A stretch of 64,000 bases of DNA from Pseudomonas chlororaphis (GCF_003731765.1 NZ_MOAL01000005.1:124001-188000), one strand, 5' to 3'. Shown: positions 8,880-19,166, counted from the first letter of the stretch. The notes: generated by a model not told the origin, from the letters alone. A program made the numbers and translations.

Positions 8880-9698
8880 ATGAACCACCAAGAGCAAACC
8901 CTGATCGATGGACTGTTTTCACGGTTGCAGCAAGCCGAAAAGGATTCAGCCCCGCGTGACGCCCAGGCCGAGGCGTTGATCAAGGAGCATCTGACCCGCC
9001 AGCCCACGGCGGGGTATTTCATGACCCAGGCGATTCTGGTGCAGGAGGCTGCACTCAAGAGTCTCGATGAACAGAACCAGCAATTGAACCAGCAGGTCCA
9101 GCAACTGCAAGACGCCCTGCAGCAAGCCAAGGCCCAGGCGCCGGCAGCGGCCCCCAGCAGTGGCGGTTTTCTTTCCAGCATCTTTGGTGGCGGGCCCCGA
9201 GAGTCGGCTCCGGCGCCGAGTGCACCGCCATCTTCAGGAGGCGGCTGGCGTGAGCCGGGCCGGCCTTCCGCTGGCGTCGCGCCGCAACAGAACTTCAATG
9301 CCCCGCCGCCAAACTACGGTTCAGGGCAGCCGGGCTATGGCGCCGGCCAGCAAAACTATGCACCACCACCCCAACAGGCTCCCGCCGCCGGCAGCGGCTT
9401 TCTCGGCGGTGCCCTGAAAACCGCAGCCGGTGTGGCGGGCGGGGTGATGCTGGCGCAGGGCATCAGTAGCCTGTTCCACAGCCAGCAGCAGCCTCAGGAA
9501 ATCGTTGAGGTGATCAAGGAAGAGCCCGCACCAGCCAGTGATACGGGTGGCTGGGGCAATGACGAGCCGCGCCTGGCCAACAACGACAACTGGGGCAACA
9601 ACGACAACTGGGGCAACAACGATCAGGGCGGCCTCAGCGACGCCGACTATGGCGACGACGACAGCTCGCTGTTCTCTGACGACGACTCCTTCGTCTGA
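8880..9698 (+). CDS. DUF2076 family protein with coiled coil and Asp/Asn-rich tail
   Basis: A 272-residue protein; ATG at 8880 follows AAAGAGG. Residues 1-80 are the DUF2076 core (MNHQEQTLIDGLFSRLQQAE, YFMTQAILVQEAALKSL). Residues 62-85 form a Gln-rich coiled coil. A Gly/Pro/Ser/Gln-rich linker follows, with a GSGFLGGALKTAAGVAGGVM glycine-zipper-like segment near residue 175. The tail has a repeated NDNWGNN unit and ends in an acidic DDDSSLFSDDDSF. The family resembles YjfH/periplasmic ligand-binding sensor-like proteins by name only; its function is unknown. Confidence 0.75.
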   Translation: MNHQEQTLIDGLFSRLQQAEKDSAPRDAQAEALIKEHLTRQPTAGYFMTQAILVQEAALKSLDEQNQQLNQQVQQLQDALQQAKAQAPAAAPSSGGFLSSIFGGGPRESAPAPSAPPSSGGGWREPGRPSAGVAPQQNFNAPPPNYGSGQPGYGAGQQNYAPPPQQAPAAGSGFLGGALKTAAGVAGGVMLAQGISSLFHSQQQPQEIVEVIKEEPAPASDTGGWGNDEPRLANNDNWGNNDNWGNNDQGGLSDADYGDDDSSLFSDDDSFV

Positions 9699-9706
9699 TC
9701 GACCCT

Positions 9707-9735
9707 CGATCCGCGGCGTCCCGTGCCGCGGATCG
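9707..9735 (+). terminator. Stable hairpin after the DUF2076 gene
   Basis: Arms of 11 bp (9707-9717 and 9725-9735) are perfectly complementary around a 7-nt loop and begin nine bases after the stop codon. No clear T run follows, so it may protect the 3' end rather than act as a full intrinsic terminator. Confidence 0.5.
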
Positions 9736-9834
9736 ATTATTCGCGGAACACTCCTTTGCGCTGGCATACTGGGCGACTTTTCGGGCCCCGAGTCCCGACC
9801 CAGCCTATGCGCGTCAGCGCCATGAGGATTAGCG

Positions 9835-10314
9835 GTGAAGAAAATCGCGGTGTTCGCCGATGTCCAGAACCTCTATTACACCGTGCGTCAGGCCTATGGT
9901 TGCCACTTCAATTACGCAGCCTTGTGGGCGGATATCAGCAAGCAGGGGCAGATTGTCGAGGCCTACGCCTATGCCATCGACCGGGGTGACAGCAAGCAGC
10001 AGCAGTTCCAGCAGATCCTGCGCAACCTCGGCTTCACGGTAAAACTCAAACCCTATATCCAACGCAGCGACGGCTCGGCCAAGGGCGACTGGGACGTGGG
10101 CATCACCATCGACATCATGGATGCCGCGGCCCATGTCGACGAAGTGGTGCTGGCCTCCGGCGACGGTGATTTCGACATGCTGTTGGAGCGCATCATCCAC
10201 AAGCACGGTGTACAAGCGGTGGCGTATGGCGTGCCGGGGCTCACCGCCAATTCGCTGATCCGCGCCGCCAGCCGCTACGTGCCGATTGAAGGTGCGTTAC
10301 TGCTGAAGAACTGA
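9835..10314 (+). CDS. NYN domain (LabA-like PIN-fold) nuclease
   Basis: A 159-residue protein with a GTG start preceded by AGGA. It is a stand-alone NYN domain: KIAVFADVQNLYY carries the first acidic residue and the Asn, WDVGITIDIMDAA carries further acidic residues, and LASGDGDFDMLLE is the signature SGDGDF motif. The fold resembles PIN/FLAP nucleases, and many members cleave RNA. The DnaQ-like exonuclease begins 33 bp downstream in the same direction, suggesting an operon. Confidence 0.85.
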   Translation: MKKIAVFADVQNLYYTVRQAYGCHFNYAALWADISKQGQIVEAYAYAIDRGDSKQQQFQQILRNLGFTVKLKPYIQRSDGSAKGDWDVGITIDIMDAAAHVDEVVLASGDGDFDMLLERIIHKHGVQAVAYGVPGLTANSLIRAASRYVPIEGALLLKN

Positions 10315-10347
10315 ATATCGACCCTTTGTTTACGGAGCTCCACAGGT

Positions 10348-10959
10348 TTGGAACGCATTGCAGTCATCGACTTTGAGACCACTGGCATTTCCCCGAGCAG
10401 CAGTTGCCGGGCCACCGAAATTGCCGTGGTGATCCTGGAGCAGGGGCGCATCGTCGAGCGTTACCAAAGCCTGATGAACGCTGGCGTGCGCGTGCCGGCG
10501 TTTATCGAGCAACTGACCGGCATCAGCAACGCCATGCTGCGCAGTGCGCCGTCGGCGGAGCAGGTGATGAACGAGGTCAACGAGTTTGTCGGCACCACGC
10601 CCCTGCTGGCCCACAACGCCGCGTTCGACCAGAAGTTCTGGGACTTCGAGCTGGGCCGGATCAAGCGCACCCGCTTGCAGAATTTTGCATGTTCGCTGTT
10701 GCTGGCCCGACGCCTGATGCCGGCGGCACCGAACCACAAGCTTGGCACCCTGACCACTTACGCCAGCCTGCCCCACACCGGTCAGGCTCACCGGGCCATG
10801 GCCGACGCCGAGATGGCCGCCAACCTCACCGCGCACCTGGCCCAGGAGCTGCGCCAAACCCACGGTTTGCGCGAGCTGTCCCATGATTTTCTGTGCAAGT
10901 TGCAGAAGGTCCCCGCAGCGAAAATCCCCGAGCACCTCAAGCGTCAGCGCGGCGTCTAG
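10348..10959 (+). CDS. DnaQ-like 3'-5' exonuclease
   Basis: A 203-residue protein. Translation from TTG at 10348 gives MERIAVIDFETTG, where the Exo I motif DFETTG must be retained; GGAG lies upstream. Exo II is LLAHNAAFDQKFWDFEL (about residue 85) and Exo III is the HRAMADAEM motif (about residue 147), of the DEDDh type. It is not PolC/DnaQ itself, which is longer and carries a polymerase-binding tail. It may act in DNA repair or RNA trimming, possibly with the NYN nuclease upstream. Confidence 0.85.
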   Translation: MERIAVIDFETTGISPSSSCRATEIAVVILEQGRIVERYQSLMNAGVRVPAFIEQLTGISNAMLRSAPSAEQVMNEVNEFVGTTPLLAHNAAFDQKFWDFELGRIKRTRLQNFACSLLLARRLMPAAPNHKLGTLTTYASLPHTGQAHRAMADAEMAANLTAHLAQELRQTHGLRELSHDFLCKLQKVPAAKIPEHLKRQRGV

Positions 10960-10980
10960 CCTCGGCCGCAGCCGCCCGCG

Positions 10981-11439
10981 TCAGCCTGGCTTGGTGGCGT
11001 TTTCCAGTTGCCCCAGGGGCACGCGCCGCTCGATGGCGCTCGACAGCACAATGGATGTTTTGCTGAAACCGAACTGAGCCACCCGGTTGATCAGTTCCTC
11101 CAGTTCCGGCATCGAGCCCACGGCCGCTTGCATGATTACGCAGGGGTCGCCGGTCACCCGGTGGCATTCGGTCAGTTGCGGGATGCTGATCAACTCGTCA
11201 TAGGCCTTTTGGTTGCCGTGTTGCGCCAGGCGCAGTTCGATCACGCACTGGATCGGCAGCCCCAGCTTGGCCATGTCGACCTTGGCCTGATAACCAGTGA
11301 TCACGCCGCTGGCCTCCAGCTTGGCCACGCGCTCGGCCACGGCCGGGGGCGACAGGTTGACCTTGCGCGCCAGGTCGGCGTAGCTCGCCCGGCCGTTTTC
11401 CAGCAGGCCGGCGAGCAGCATGCGGTCGTATTTGTCCAT
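10981..11439 (-). CDS. Lrp/AsnC family transcriptional regulator
   Basis: A 152-residue Lrp-type protein. The helix-turn-helix is at residues 4-50 (MLLAGLLENGRASYADLARK, VNLSPPAVAERVAKLEASG). The RAM effector domain follows, with the conserved TECHRVTGDPCVIMQAAV. It faces away from an EamA-type exporter gene across a 138-162 bp AT-rich gap, and such divergent Lrp/exporter pairs are often linked in regulation. It differs clearly from the Lrp regulator at 833-1312. Confidence 0.9.
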   Translation of the reverse strand: MDKYDRMLLAGLLENGRASYADLARKVNLSPPAVAERVAKLEASGVITGYQAKVDMAKLGLPIQCVIELRLAQHGNQKAYDELISIPQLTECHRVTGDPCVIMQAAVGSMPELEELINRVAQFGFSKTSIVLSSAIERRVPLGQLENATKPG

Positions 11440-11601
11440 CCAAGGCTCCTAAAGTGGCCGGCTTTCGAAAGCACGGTATATAGCCCTTAACTCAAGGGTT
11501 TGAAAAGTGTATGGGCCTTTTAAACAGTTTTTGTAGCTTAGTTATCGTGACCGGCTTTTTTAGAATAAGGCTCTTTCTTGCCTGCCTGCGAGTGCTCCCC
11601 C
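11440..11601. promoter_or_regulatory. Divergent promoter region between lrp-type and EamA genes
   Basis: This 162-bp gap is markedly AT-rich in its middle (11505-11570: TTTTAAACAG, TTTTTTAGAATAAGG) compared with the flanking coding sequence. It is the only place for both promoters. I could not fix individual -35 or -10 boxes with confidence. Confidence 0.4.
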
Positions 11602-12510
11602 ATGCCTGGTTCACGCCGTTTTCCCTTGCCGCTGATCGCGGCGTTTTTTGCCTTGTATGTGATCTGGGGGTCGACCTATCTGGTGATCCGCATCGGCGTC
11701 CAGTACTGGCCGCCGCTGATGCTGGGGGGCATCCGTTTTGTGATCGCCAGCGCGCTGATGTATGGCTACCTGCGCTGGCGCGGCGTGCCGGCACCCACCT
11801 GGGCGCAGTGGAAGGCCGCCGGGATGATCGGCATCCTGCTGCTCAGTTGCGGCAACGGCGCGGTCAGTGTGGCCGAGCACACGGGCGTGACTTCCGGCGT
11901 TGCGGCCCTCGCAGTGGCCACGGTGCCGCTGTTCACCCTGCTGTGCGGTTACTTCTGGGGCGCGCGCAACACCCGCCTGGAGTGGGCCGGCATCACCCTT
12001 GGGCTGATTGGTATCGGCATGCTCAACCTGGGCTCCAACCTGCAATCGAGCCCCCTGGGCGCGGCGTTGTTGCTGTTTGCAGCGGCGGCCTGGGCCTTCG
12101 GTTCGGTCTGGAGCAAGCACTTGCCGCTGCCTCAAGGGGCAATGGCCAGCGCCGCGGAAATGCTTGTGGGCGGGGTGGTGCTGTTGATCGCCAGTGCCAT
12201 GAGCGGCGAGCAATTGGACAGCATGCCGCCTTTGGAAGGTTGGGCCGCCTTGGCCTACCTGACCGGCTTCGGGTCGATCATTGCCTTCAACGCATACATG
12301 TACCTGCTGAAAAACGTGCGCCCGGCGGCCGCGACCAGCTACGCCTATGTCAATCCGGCGGTGGCGGTGTTGCTGGGCATCGTATTCGTGGGCGAGACCA
12401 TCGGGATGGAGGAGGCTCTGGCGATGGTGGTCATCATCAGTGCCGTGGTGCTGATCGGCTTACCTCAGTGGCGCAAGCCCAAGGCGGTGGTCCAGCAAGA
12501 GGTGGCCTGA
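11602..12510 (+). CDS. EamA (DMT) family exporter, YedA type
   Basis: A 302-residue protein with ten hydrophobic segments and two EamA repeats. The first repeat begins FFALYVIWGSTYLVIRIG, a hallmark of the YedA/RhaT drug-metabolite exporters. The second ends with the proline-containing AYVNPAVAVLLGIVFVGE motif. ATG at 11602 is chosen; a TTG at 11578 would add eight residues with no family support. The neighbouring Lrp regulator suggests an amino acid or related metabolite as substrate (inference). Confidence 0.85.
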   Translation: MPGSRRFPLPLIAAFFALYVIWGSTYLVIRIGVQYWPPLMLGGIRFVIASALMYGYLRWRGVPAPTWAQWKAAGMIGILLLSCGNGAVSVAEHTGVTSGVAALAVATVPLFTLLCGYFWGARNTRLEWAGITLGLIGIGMLNLGSNLQSSPLGAALLLFAAAAWAFGSVWSKHLPLPQGAMASAAEMLVGGVVLLIASAMSGEQLDSMPPLEGWAALAYLTGFGSIIAFNAYMYLLKNVRPAAATSYAYVNPAVAVLLGIVFVGETIGMEEALAMVVIISAVVLIGLPQWRKPKAVVQQEVA

Positions 12511-12532
12511 ACAGCCAGGCGGTGAGGGGCAG

Positions 12533-12572
12533 GGGCGGCCGCTGAAGCAGGCTCAGCGACCGCCCGTGTTTA
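12533..12572 (+). terminator. Hairpin between convergent EamA and protease genes
   Basis: GGGCGG-C-CGCTGA (12533-12545) pairs with TCAGCG-A-CCGCCC (12553-12565): thirteen positions with one internal mismatch, around a 7-nt loop, followed by GTGTTTA. It probably terminates the EamA transcript. Confidence 0.5.
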
Positions 12573-15512
12573 TCAGTTGCAGGCGCCCTCGTCACGCCAG
12601 ACCTTGCCGGCGCCCTCTACGCCGGTGAACGCCGGGTTGCCCGGCTCATTGCCTTTGGTCCACCAGCGAGCGGTGTAGAAGCGCCCCTTGTGGCTGACCT
12701 TGTCGTTTTCCCAGTAGGTGCCTGCCGGGCTCCATGGGCCTTGGCAGCCGACGGGCTTTTCCACGGTCTCGGCCAGGACCTTGACGTTATGCACGCGGGT
12801 TGCGCTGTGTTTGCCGTTGCTCACCGTCAGGGTGACCTTGTAGGTCGTGTCCTGGGCGACGTTCGGGGCGATGAACTTCATCAGTGAGCCCGCCGCCTGG
12901 AAGCCCACGCTGGGGCTCAGGCTCCAGTTGTAACTCAGGGCCAGCCCGGCCGGGTCCTTGGAGTCAGTGGCGTTGAGGTAGACCGTGTCACCGCCCTTGG
13001 CCTGGGTCGCGCCGCCAATAATGGCCACCGGCGGCTTGATCTCTTCCACGGGCGGTTCGCTCGGTTTATCGCCACCGCTCTGGCAGGGGCCGAGGTCACG
13101 CCAGACTTTGCCTGCGCCATCGGGCCCGGTGAACGAGGGGGTGCCCGGCTCGCTGCCGGATGTCCACCAGCGAGCCTGGTACTGACGACCTTTCCACTGC
13201 ACCACATCATTGACGACGTAGGTGCCACCGACTTTCCACTCGGGTTTGCAACTGGCGGTGGCGGCTTTGCCCTTGATCAGCACGTCGTGGGTGCGGGTGC
13301 TGCTTTGCTTGCCGTTGCTCAAGGTCAGGGTGAAGGCGTAGTGGGTGTCCTCCGTCAGTTCGGGGGCGGTAAAGCTGATCTGCGCGCCAGCGAAACTGAA
13401 GTCCAGCTTGGGCGAGGCTTGCCAGGTGAAGCTCAGGGCATTGCCTTGCGGATCGCTGGAGGCAGAAGCGTCCAGCACGACCTTGTCCCCAGCGTTGGCT
13501 TGGCTCTTGCCATTGATGACCGGCACGGGGGCTTGGCCCGCATCCACAGGCTTCAGCGACGCTGCCTTGACTTGGTTGTCGGCGCTGAATTCGCCATCGG
13601 CGAGCAAGTTCCAGGTGCCGCTTGGGTTGTTGCTGCCATACACCTGGTAGCCCTTGATGTTGCCGGCCTGGCCTGCGTCCTGGCGGGGCAGGTAATGCAA
13701 CTGCGAGAAGCGGCTGTCTGCACCCAGGTCAATCACGATCTCGTGGGGGTAGCGCGCACCGGCGGCGGAGCTCCAGTAGGACTTGGGGTTGCCGTCGAGG
13801 GCGTGAGCCCCTGCGGCGGAGCCGGCCACGGCGCTGCTGGTGGACAGGACACGCCAGCTGCTGCGTGGCAGCGATTGGCCCTTGGCGTCGGCCAGCAGCA
13901 ATTCAGCCACGCTGGCAGTGTCCTTGCCGTCCACCGACGAGGTCGCCACCAGCTTCAGGTAACGCGCCTGGGCGGTTTCACTCGGGTTGGCGTAGCTGAA
14001 ACCATCGAGCGCCAGGTCAGAGACTGCCTTGCTCTTGTTGCCACGCACGGCCAGGTACCAACGGCCGGCTTGCGGGTTGTTCACCCCCAGCGACGGCCCG
14101 GCACTTTCCTGGGAGCGATAGTCGTAATCGCTGAGGCTCGGCTGGGCGCCACGCTTGATCAGCAACTGGGTGGCTGCCGGGTGCTCGGTGCGCTCGCCGC
14201 TGGTGATCATGAACACCAGGCGCTCTGTGCCAGGGGCCACGTCAATCGGGAAGTAGCGCCACTGGTTCTGGTCCAGGCTGACCCGCTCTTCGAGGGTCCG
14301 GCTCGACTGTTCCTCGGCCAGGGGCACCACGGCAGGGGCGAAGGCGGACATTCTTGCCGCGTTTTCACGCCATACCCGCGCCATGTTGGCGGTGCGTGCA
14401 TCGCCAATCGGCACCCCGCGGATGTCTTTCACATCGGGGTTGGAGAAGTAGCCGATGTTGTTGCCGCACATGATGCTGCCGACCGAGCCGTTGTTATGAC
14501 CGAATTTGTAGCTGGAACCGTTGGAACAGTGATGGCCGCCGGCGTTGTGACCGATTTCATGACGGAAGACGGCGGCCGAGCCGACGTAGTTGATGGTGTA
14601 GCGGCCACCGACATAACCCCAGCCCACGGCAGTGTCTTCGCCGGGTATGCCTTTGACGAATGCCGCCACCATGTCAGGGCTGTATTGCTTCATGCCTTCG
14701 GCGAACAGGGTGCTGACCTTGCCCAGGCTGCCGGTGCCGGCAGCGGCGGTAATCGGGTAGTCACCGGGGATCACCTGAGTTCCTACCAGGCGCAGGCGCA
14801 CCCCCTGGACCAGGGACTGTTTCAGGGCACGGTTGACGGCGGCGATCTGGGCCAGGGCATAGGCTTCGTGGTCGCCGATGTAGTCGACTGCTACCTGGGA
14901 GAAACCGGCAAGCACGTCGATCACGGTTTCGCCCTGGGCGTTGCGGTTGAGTTGCAGGCTGCGTTGGCCGCTCAGGGTTTCCAACACCTGCGGCGTCTCG
15001 ACCACGTCGCTTTCCACGTAGTCGATGTTGCCCGGCGCCTGGGGGTGGGCGTCGAGACGGATCAACTGCTGCTCGCCGTTGGCCTGGCCGCGAATGATCG
15101 CGTGGGCGTCAGGCAGCAGGGCGATGAAGCTGCCGTCCTCACGGGCCACCAGGGTCATTTCCCCGGGCGGGCTCAGCGAGCGGGCGCGGCCTTCGAGTTG
15201 ACCGGTCATGACTCGGAGGTCTTTGAAGCGGTCATTGGGCTGCGCCACCAGGTTGCGGATGCGCAGGCCGATTTCCTCCTGCAGGCGTTGGGTTCCCGCT
15301 TCGATGACTGTGCGCTGCTGTGGGTGGGCGGTCAGTGCCTGGAGGTTGATGAAGTGACCGCTGATCCGGCGTTCACTGCCTGACTGCGCGCTGGTGACGG
15401 GTTCTTCATGGGCCAGGGCCATGCCACTGAGGGGCAACAGCAGGGCGCTTCCCAGGCTGGCGATCCAGAGACGGCTGGCGCGGGACAAGGGGTTCAAGGT
15501 GAAGCTCGACAT
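12573..15512 (-). CDS. Secreted metzincin protease with discoidin, PKD-like and chitin-binding modules
   Basis: A 979-residue modular protein. ATG at 15512 has AGGA six bases upstream. The signal peptide ends near GMALAHEEP. The catalytic domain contains the metzincin zinc motif HEIGHNAGGHH at residues 318-328 and a likely Met-turn at SVGSIMCGNN. A discoidin-like domain follows (about 530-660), then a PKD-like domain (about 665-750), a CBM5/12-type chitin-binding module (about 755-810), a second PKD-like domain (about 826-915) and a second CBM5/12 module at the C-terminus (923-979). The two CBMs share ARWWT and AGKVWRD. The enzyme is probably exported to act on chitin-associated protein, mucin-like or cuticle substrates; the last point is inference. 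Confidence 0.85.
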   Translation of the reverse strand: MSSFTLNPLSRASRLWIASLGSALLLPLSGMALAHEEPVTSAQSGSERRISGHFINLQALTAHPQQRTVIEAGTQRLQEEIGLRIRNLVAQPNDRFKDLRVMTGQLEGRARSLSPPGEMTLVAREDGSFIALLPDAHAIIRGQANGEQQLIRLDAHPQAPGNIDYVESDVVETPQVLETLSGQRSLQLNRNAQGETVIDVLAGFSQVAVDYIGDHEAYALAQIAAVNRALKQSLVQGVRLRLVGTQVIPGDYPITAAAGTGSLGKVSTLFAEGMKQYSPDMVAAFVKGIPGEDTAVGWGYVGGRYTINYVGSAAVFRHEIGHNAGGHHCSNGSSYKFGHNNGSVGSIMCGNNIGYFSNPDVKDIRGVPIGDARTANMARVWRENAARMSAFAPAVVPLAEEQSSRTLEERVSLDQNQWRYFPIDVAPGTERLVFMITSGERTEHPAATQLLIKRGAQPSLSDYDYRSQESAGPSLGVNNPQAGRWYLAVRGNKSKAVSDLALDGFSYANPSETAQARYLKLVATSSVDGKDTASVAELLLADAKGQSLPRSSWRVLSTSSAVAGSAAGAHALDGNPKSYWSSAAGARYPHEIVIDLGADSRFSQLHYLPRQDAGQAGNIKGYQVYGSNNPSGTWNLLADGEFSADNQVKAASLKPVDAGQAPVPVINGKSQANAGDKVVLDASASSDPQGNALSFTWQASPKLDFSFAGAQISFTAPELTEDTHYAFTLTLSNGKQSSTRTHDVLIKGKAATASCKPEWKVGGTYVVNDVVQWKGRQYQARWWTSGSEPGTPSFTGPDGAGKVWRDLGPCQSGGDKPSEPPVEEIKPPVAIIGGATQAKGGDTVYLNATDSKDPAGLALSYNWSLSPSVGFQAAGSLMKFIAPNVAQDTTYKVTLTVSNGKHSATRVHNVKVLAETVEKPVGCQGPWSPAGTYWENDKVSHKGRFYTARWWTKGNEPGNPAFTGVEGAGKVWRDEGACN

Positions 15513-15767
15513 AACCATTCCTGAAAAAAACGCAGCGCGGCGCAACGCCTGGCGAACAGGCCCGCTAAAGCGTCCGCGCTGAGGGTGTGGATAAGGAGTT
15601 GTGCCGGCGGCGGGCATCATAGGCAGTGGCCTGGGTGCCGTACATCGAGAGGGGGGCTTTTAGTACCGGTCCTAAGGAACCTGCGTGGCCAGGGGCTGAA
15701 ATGGCCGTTAGGCAGTGGTTTTGCCGGGTGTTGGGTTCAGCGGCCAGGCGTTGCACCGGCGCGCCAT

Positions 15768-15794
15768 AAAAAACGCCGGGCAGTGCCCGGCGTT
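15768..15794 (-). terminator. Rho-independent terminator of the membrane protein gene
   Basis: An eleven-base-pair GC-rich stem (15772-15782 with 15784-15794) is followed, on the minus strand, by a run of T (A at 15768-15773). It lies 20 bp beyond the stop codon at 15814. Confidence 0.85.
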
Positions 15795-15813
15795 CTGGTT
15801 TCAGCCCTGAAGG

Positions 15814-16260
15814 TCACTCAAAACCGCTGAGCATCACCACGGCGATGAGTGCCACCACCACGACCAGGGAGAACAGCAGGCCGATACCCACCGCGCGCCA
15901 TAACGAGAAGAAGTGCTCGTGGATCTGTAGCTGTGGGCCGAGCAACTGGCGGGCGTAGGTGTTCATCGCAAAGATCGGCGGCAGGATGAAAACGATCCCG
16001 GGGACGCTGTCCGGCAGCAGAAAGCCGGCCAGGGTCATGGCGATAAAGATGCCGATGCCCATGGCCCAGACCTTGTTGATTTCACGCTCACGTCCCAGCG
16101 CCTTGAGGTTCTGAGTGATGAAATAGGCGCCGGCCACTGAGGTGCCGACGAAGGTGCCCAGGCCGATCGCCGCGACGCTGTAGAGCCGTGGGCTCTGGGC
16201 CGGTGCCTGGTTGGCGAGCAGTTCGGCGGCGGGGGCCTGGAAGGGGTTTTGGCTGTCCAT
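15814..16260 (-). CDS. Hypothetical membrane protein
   Basis: A 148-residue protein. It starts MDSQNPFQAPAAELL, a soluble leader similar to those of small Pseudomonas membrane proteins. Four hydrophobic segments follow (YSVAAIGLGTFVGTSVAGAY, VWAMGIGIFIAMTLAGFLLP, VFILPPIFAMN, and GLLFSLVVVVALIAVVML). No catalytic motif is visible and no function can be assigned. It has its own terminator and appears to be monocistronic. Confidence 0.65.
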   Translation of the reverse strand: MDSQNPFQAPAAELLANQAPAQSPRLYSVAAIGLGTFVGTSVAGAYFITQNLKALGREREINKVWAMGIGIFIAMTLAGFLLPDSVPGIVFILPPIFAMNTYARQLLGPQLQIHEHFFSLWRAVGIGLLFSLVVVVALIAVVMLSGFE

Positions 16261-16487
16261 GGGGGTTGGAACTCCTTTATTGGCCCGGCAGTGGGTTGAG
16301 GGACGGGGCTGTGCGTCCTCGGGTGACCCGTGTCAGGCCATGGGGTGTGTGAGGGCGGCGAGCATACCGCATCAGGCTTGACCGTGGGCGTCTCGGGCCC
16401 TGCGGTGCGGCCCGGGAGTGCGGCCCTGAATTAAGGTAAACTGCCGCCCATTGCCTTCCTGTGCTGACTTTTTCCTACGGTACCCCC

Positions 16488-17819
<1,332 letters not shown>

Positions 17820-17873
17820 GAGTAGTTGGGGGATTCAAGCTGCAAGCTTCAAGCGGTAAGTGAAAAGCCCCAC

Positions 17874-17925
17874 GCTTGCAGCTTGCAGCTTGCAGCTTGC
17901 AGCTTGCAGCTTGCAGCTTGCAGCT
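17874..17925. repeat. Seven tandem copies of the heptamer GCTTGCA
   Basis: The unit GCTTGCA is repeated seven times without interruption (17874-17922) and followed by a partial GCT. Degenerate related words (AAGCTGCAAGCTTCAAG) precede it at 17837-17853. The array ends exactly at the stop codon of the flavoprotein gene (stop at 17925-17927, minus strand) and lies 54 bp after the rhlE stop. Confidence 0.95.
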
Positions 17926-19166
17926 CAACGCCTACCCCTCACCCACTCCAACATCCCCAATCCGGCCCGGCGTCCGCTGGCAAAGCAGGCCGTCAGCAGG
18001 TAGCCGCCGGTGGGGGCTTCCCAGTCGAGCATTTCCCCGGCGCAGAACACTCCGGGGCATTGCTTGAGCATCAGTTGCTCATCCAGCGCTTCGAACGGCA
18101 CGCCGCCGGCGCTGCTGATGGCTTCGTCCAGTGGTCGCGTACTGACCAGCGTCAAGGGCAGCGCCTTGATCGACGCCGCCAACTGGACCGGGTCATTGAA
18201 GGTCTGCGCTGGCGTCAGTTCGCGCAACAACGCCGCTTTCACCCCGTCGATCCCCAACTGGCTGTGCAGGTGCTTGGCCATTGAGCGTGAACCGCGCGGC
18301 TTGGCCAGGGCCGCCTGGACCTTGTCCCGTGGCTTGCCGGGCAGCAGGTCGATATGAATCGTCGCCTGGCCGTGTTGCCGGATCGCCTCACGAATCGATG
18401 CCGACAGGGCATAGATCAGGCTGCCTTCGACACCGCCGGCGGTGATCACACATTCACCCAGGCGTGGCACATCGTCGTTGAGACCGATGGCGACGTTTTT
18501 CAGCGGCGCGCCGGCGAACTTGCTGCGTAACAGTTCGCTCCAGCCCGTCCCCTCGAAACCGCAGTTGCTCGGCTGCAACGGCGCCAACTCGACGCCACGT
18601 TCTGCCAGCACTGGCATCCAGGCGCCGTCGGAGCCCAGGCGTGCCCAACTGCCACCGCCCAGGGCCAGGATCACGGCATCCGCCTGTACCGCGCATTCGC
18701 CCTCGGGATGTTGGAAGCGCAGGCTGCCATCGGCCTGCCAGCCCAGCCAGCGGTGGCGAGTGTGAATCACCACGCCGGCGTCCCGCAGGCGTTTGAGCCA
18801 GGCGCGCAACAGCGGCGCGGCTTTCATGTCGGTGGGGAACACCCGGCCGGAACTGCCGACAAAGGTCTCGATGCCCAGGTCGTGAATCCATTGGCACAGG
18901 GCCTCGGCGCCAAACTCCCGCAGCAGCGGGGCCATTTGCGGCGCCCGTTCGGCGTAACGGGAAAGGAAGGCCGGGTAGGCTTCGGAGTGGGTGATGTTCA
19001 TGCCGCCGACCCCGGCCAGGAGGAACTTGCGGCCCACCGATGGCATGCCGTCGTACAGTTCGACCCGAACCCCGGCCAGGCTCAGCACCTCGGCCGCCAT
19101 CAAGCCTGAGGGGCCGCCACCGATAATAACGACGTGATGGGAAAGGGCAGGGCTGGATCGAGTCAT
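17925..19166 (-). CDS. FAD-dependent oxidoreductase, TIGR03862/HI0933-like flavoprotein
   Basis: A 413-residue protein starting MTRSSPALSHH. The dinucleotide-binding motif VVIIGGGPSGLMAAE is at residues 11-25. GRKFLLAGVGGMNITHSE is the conserved flavin-contact loop of HI0933-like proteins, and FCAGEMLDWEAPTGGYLLTA is the C-terminal FAD motif. These are conserved flavoproteins of unknown substrate; the TIGR03862 group was named for a P. putida member. The C-terminal codons abut the heptamer array. Confidence 0.85.
   Translation of the reverse strand: MTRSSPALSHHVVIIGGGPSGLMAAEVLSLAGVRVELYDGMPSVGRKFLLAGVGGMNITHSEAYPAFLSRYAERAPQMAPLLREFGAEALCQWIHDLGIETFVGSSGRVFPTDMKAAPLLRAWLKRLRDAGVVIHTRHRWLGWQADGSLRFQHPEGECAVQADAVILALGGGSWARLGSDGAWMPVLAERGVELAPLQPSNCGFEGTGWSELLRSKFAGAPLKNVAIGLNDDVPRLGECVITAGGVEGSLIYALSASIREAIRQHGQATIHIDLLPGKPRDKVQAALAKPRGSRSMAKHLHSQLGIDGVKAALLRELTPAQTFNDPVQLAASIKALPLTLVSTRPLDEAISSAGGVPFEALDEQLMLKQCPGVFCAGEMLDWEAPTGGYLLTACFASGRRAGLGMLEWVRGRR

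Noticed and set aside
13287..15383. Long open frame antisense to the metzincin gene
   Set aside because: It has no ribosome-binding site or domain; the opposite strand encodes a complete modular protease.
17874..17925. Possible CRISPR array
   Set aside because: The repeats are seven bases long and directly adjacent, without spacers; it is a simple tandem repeat.
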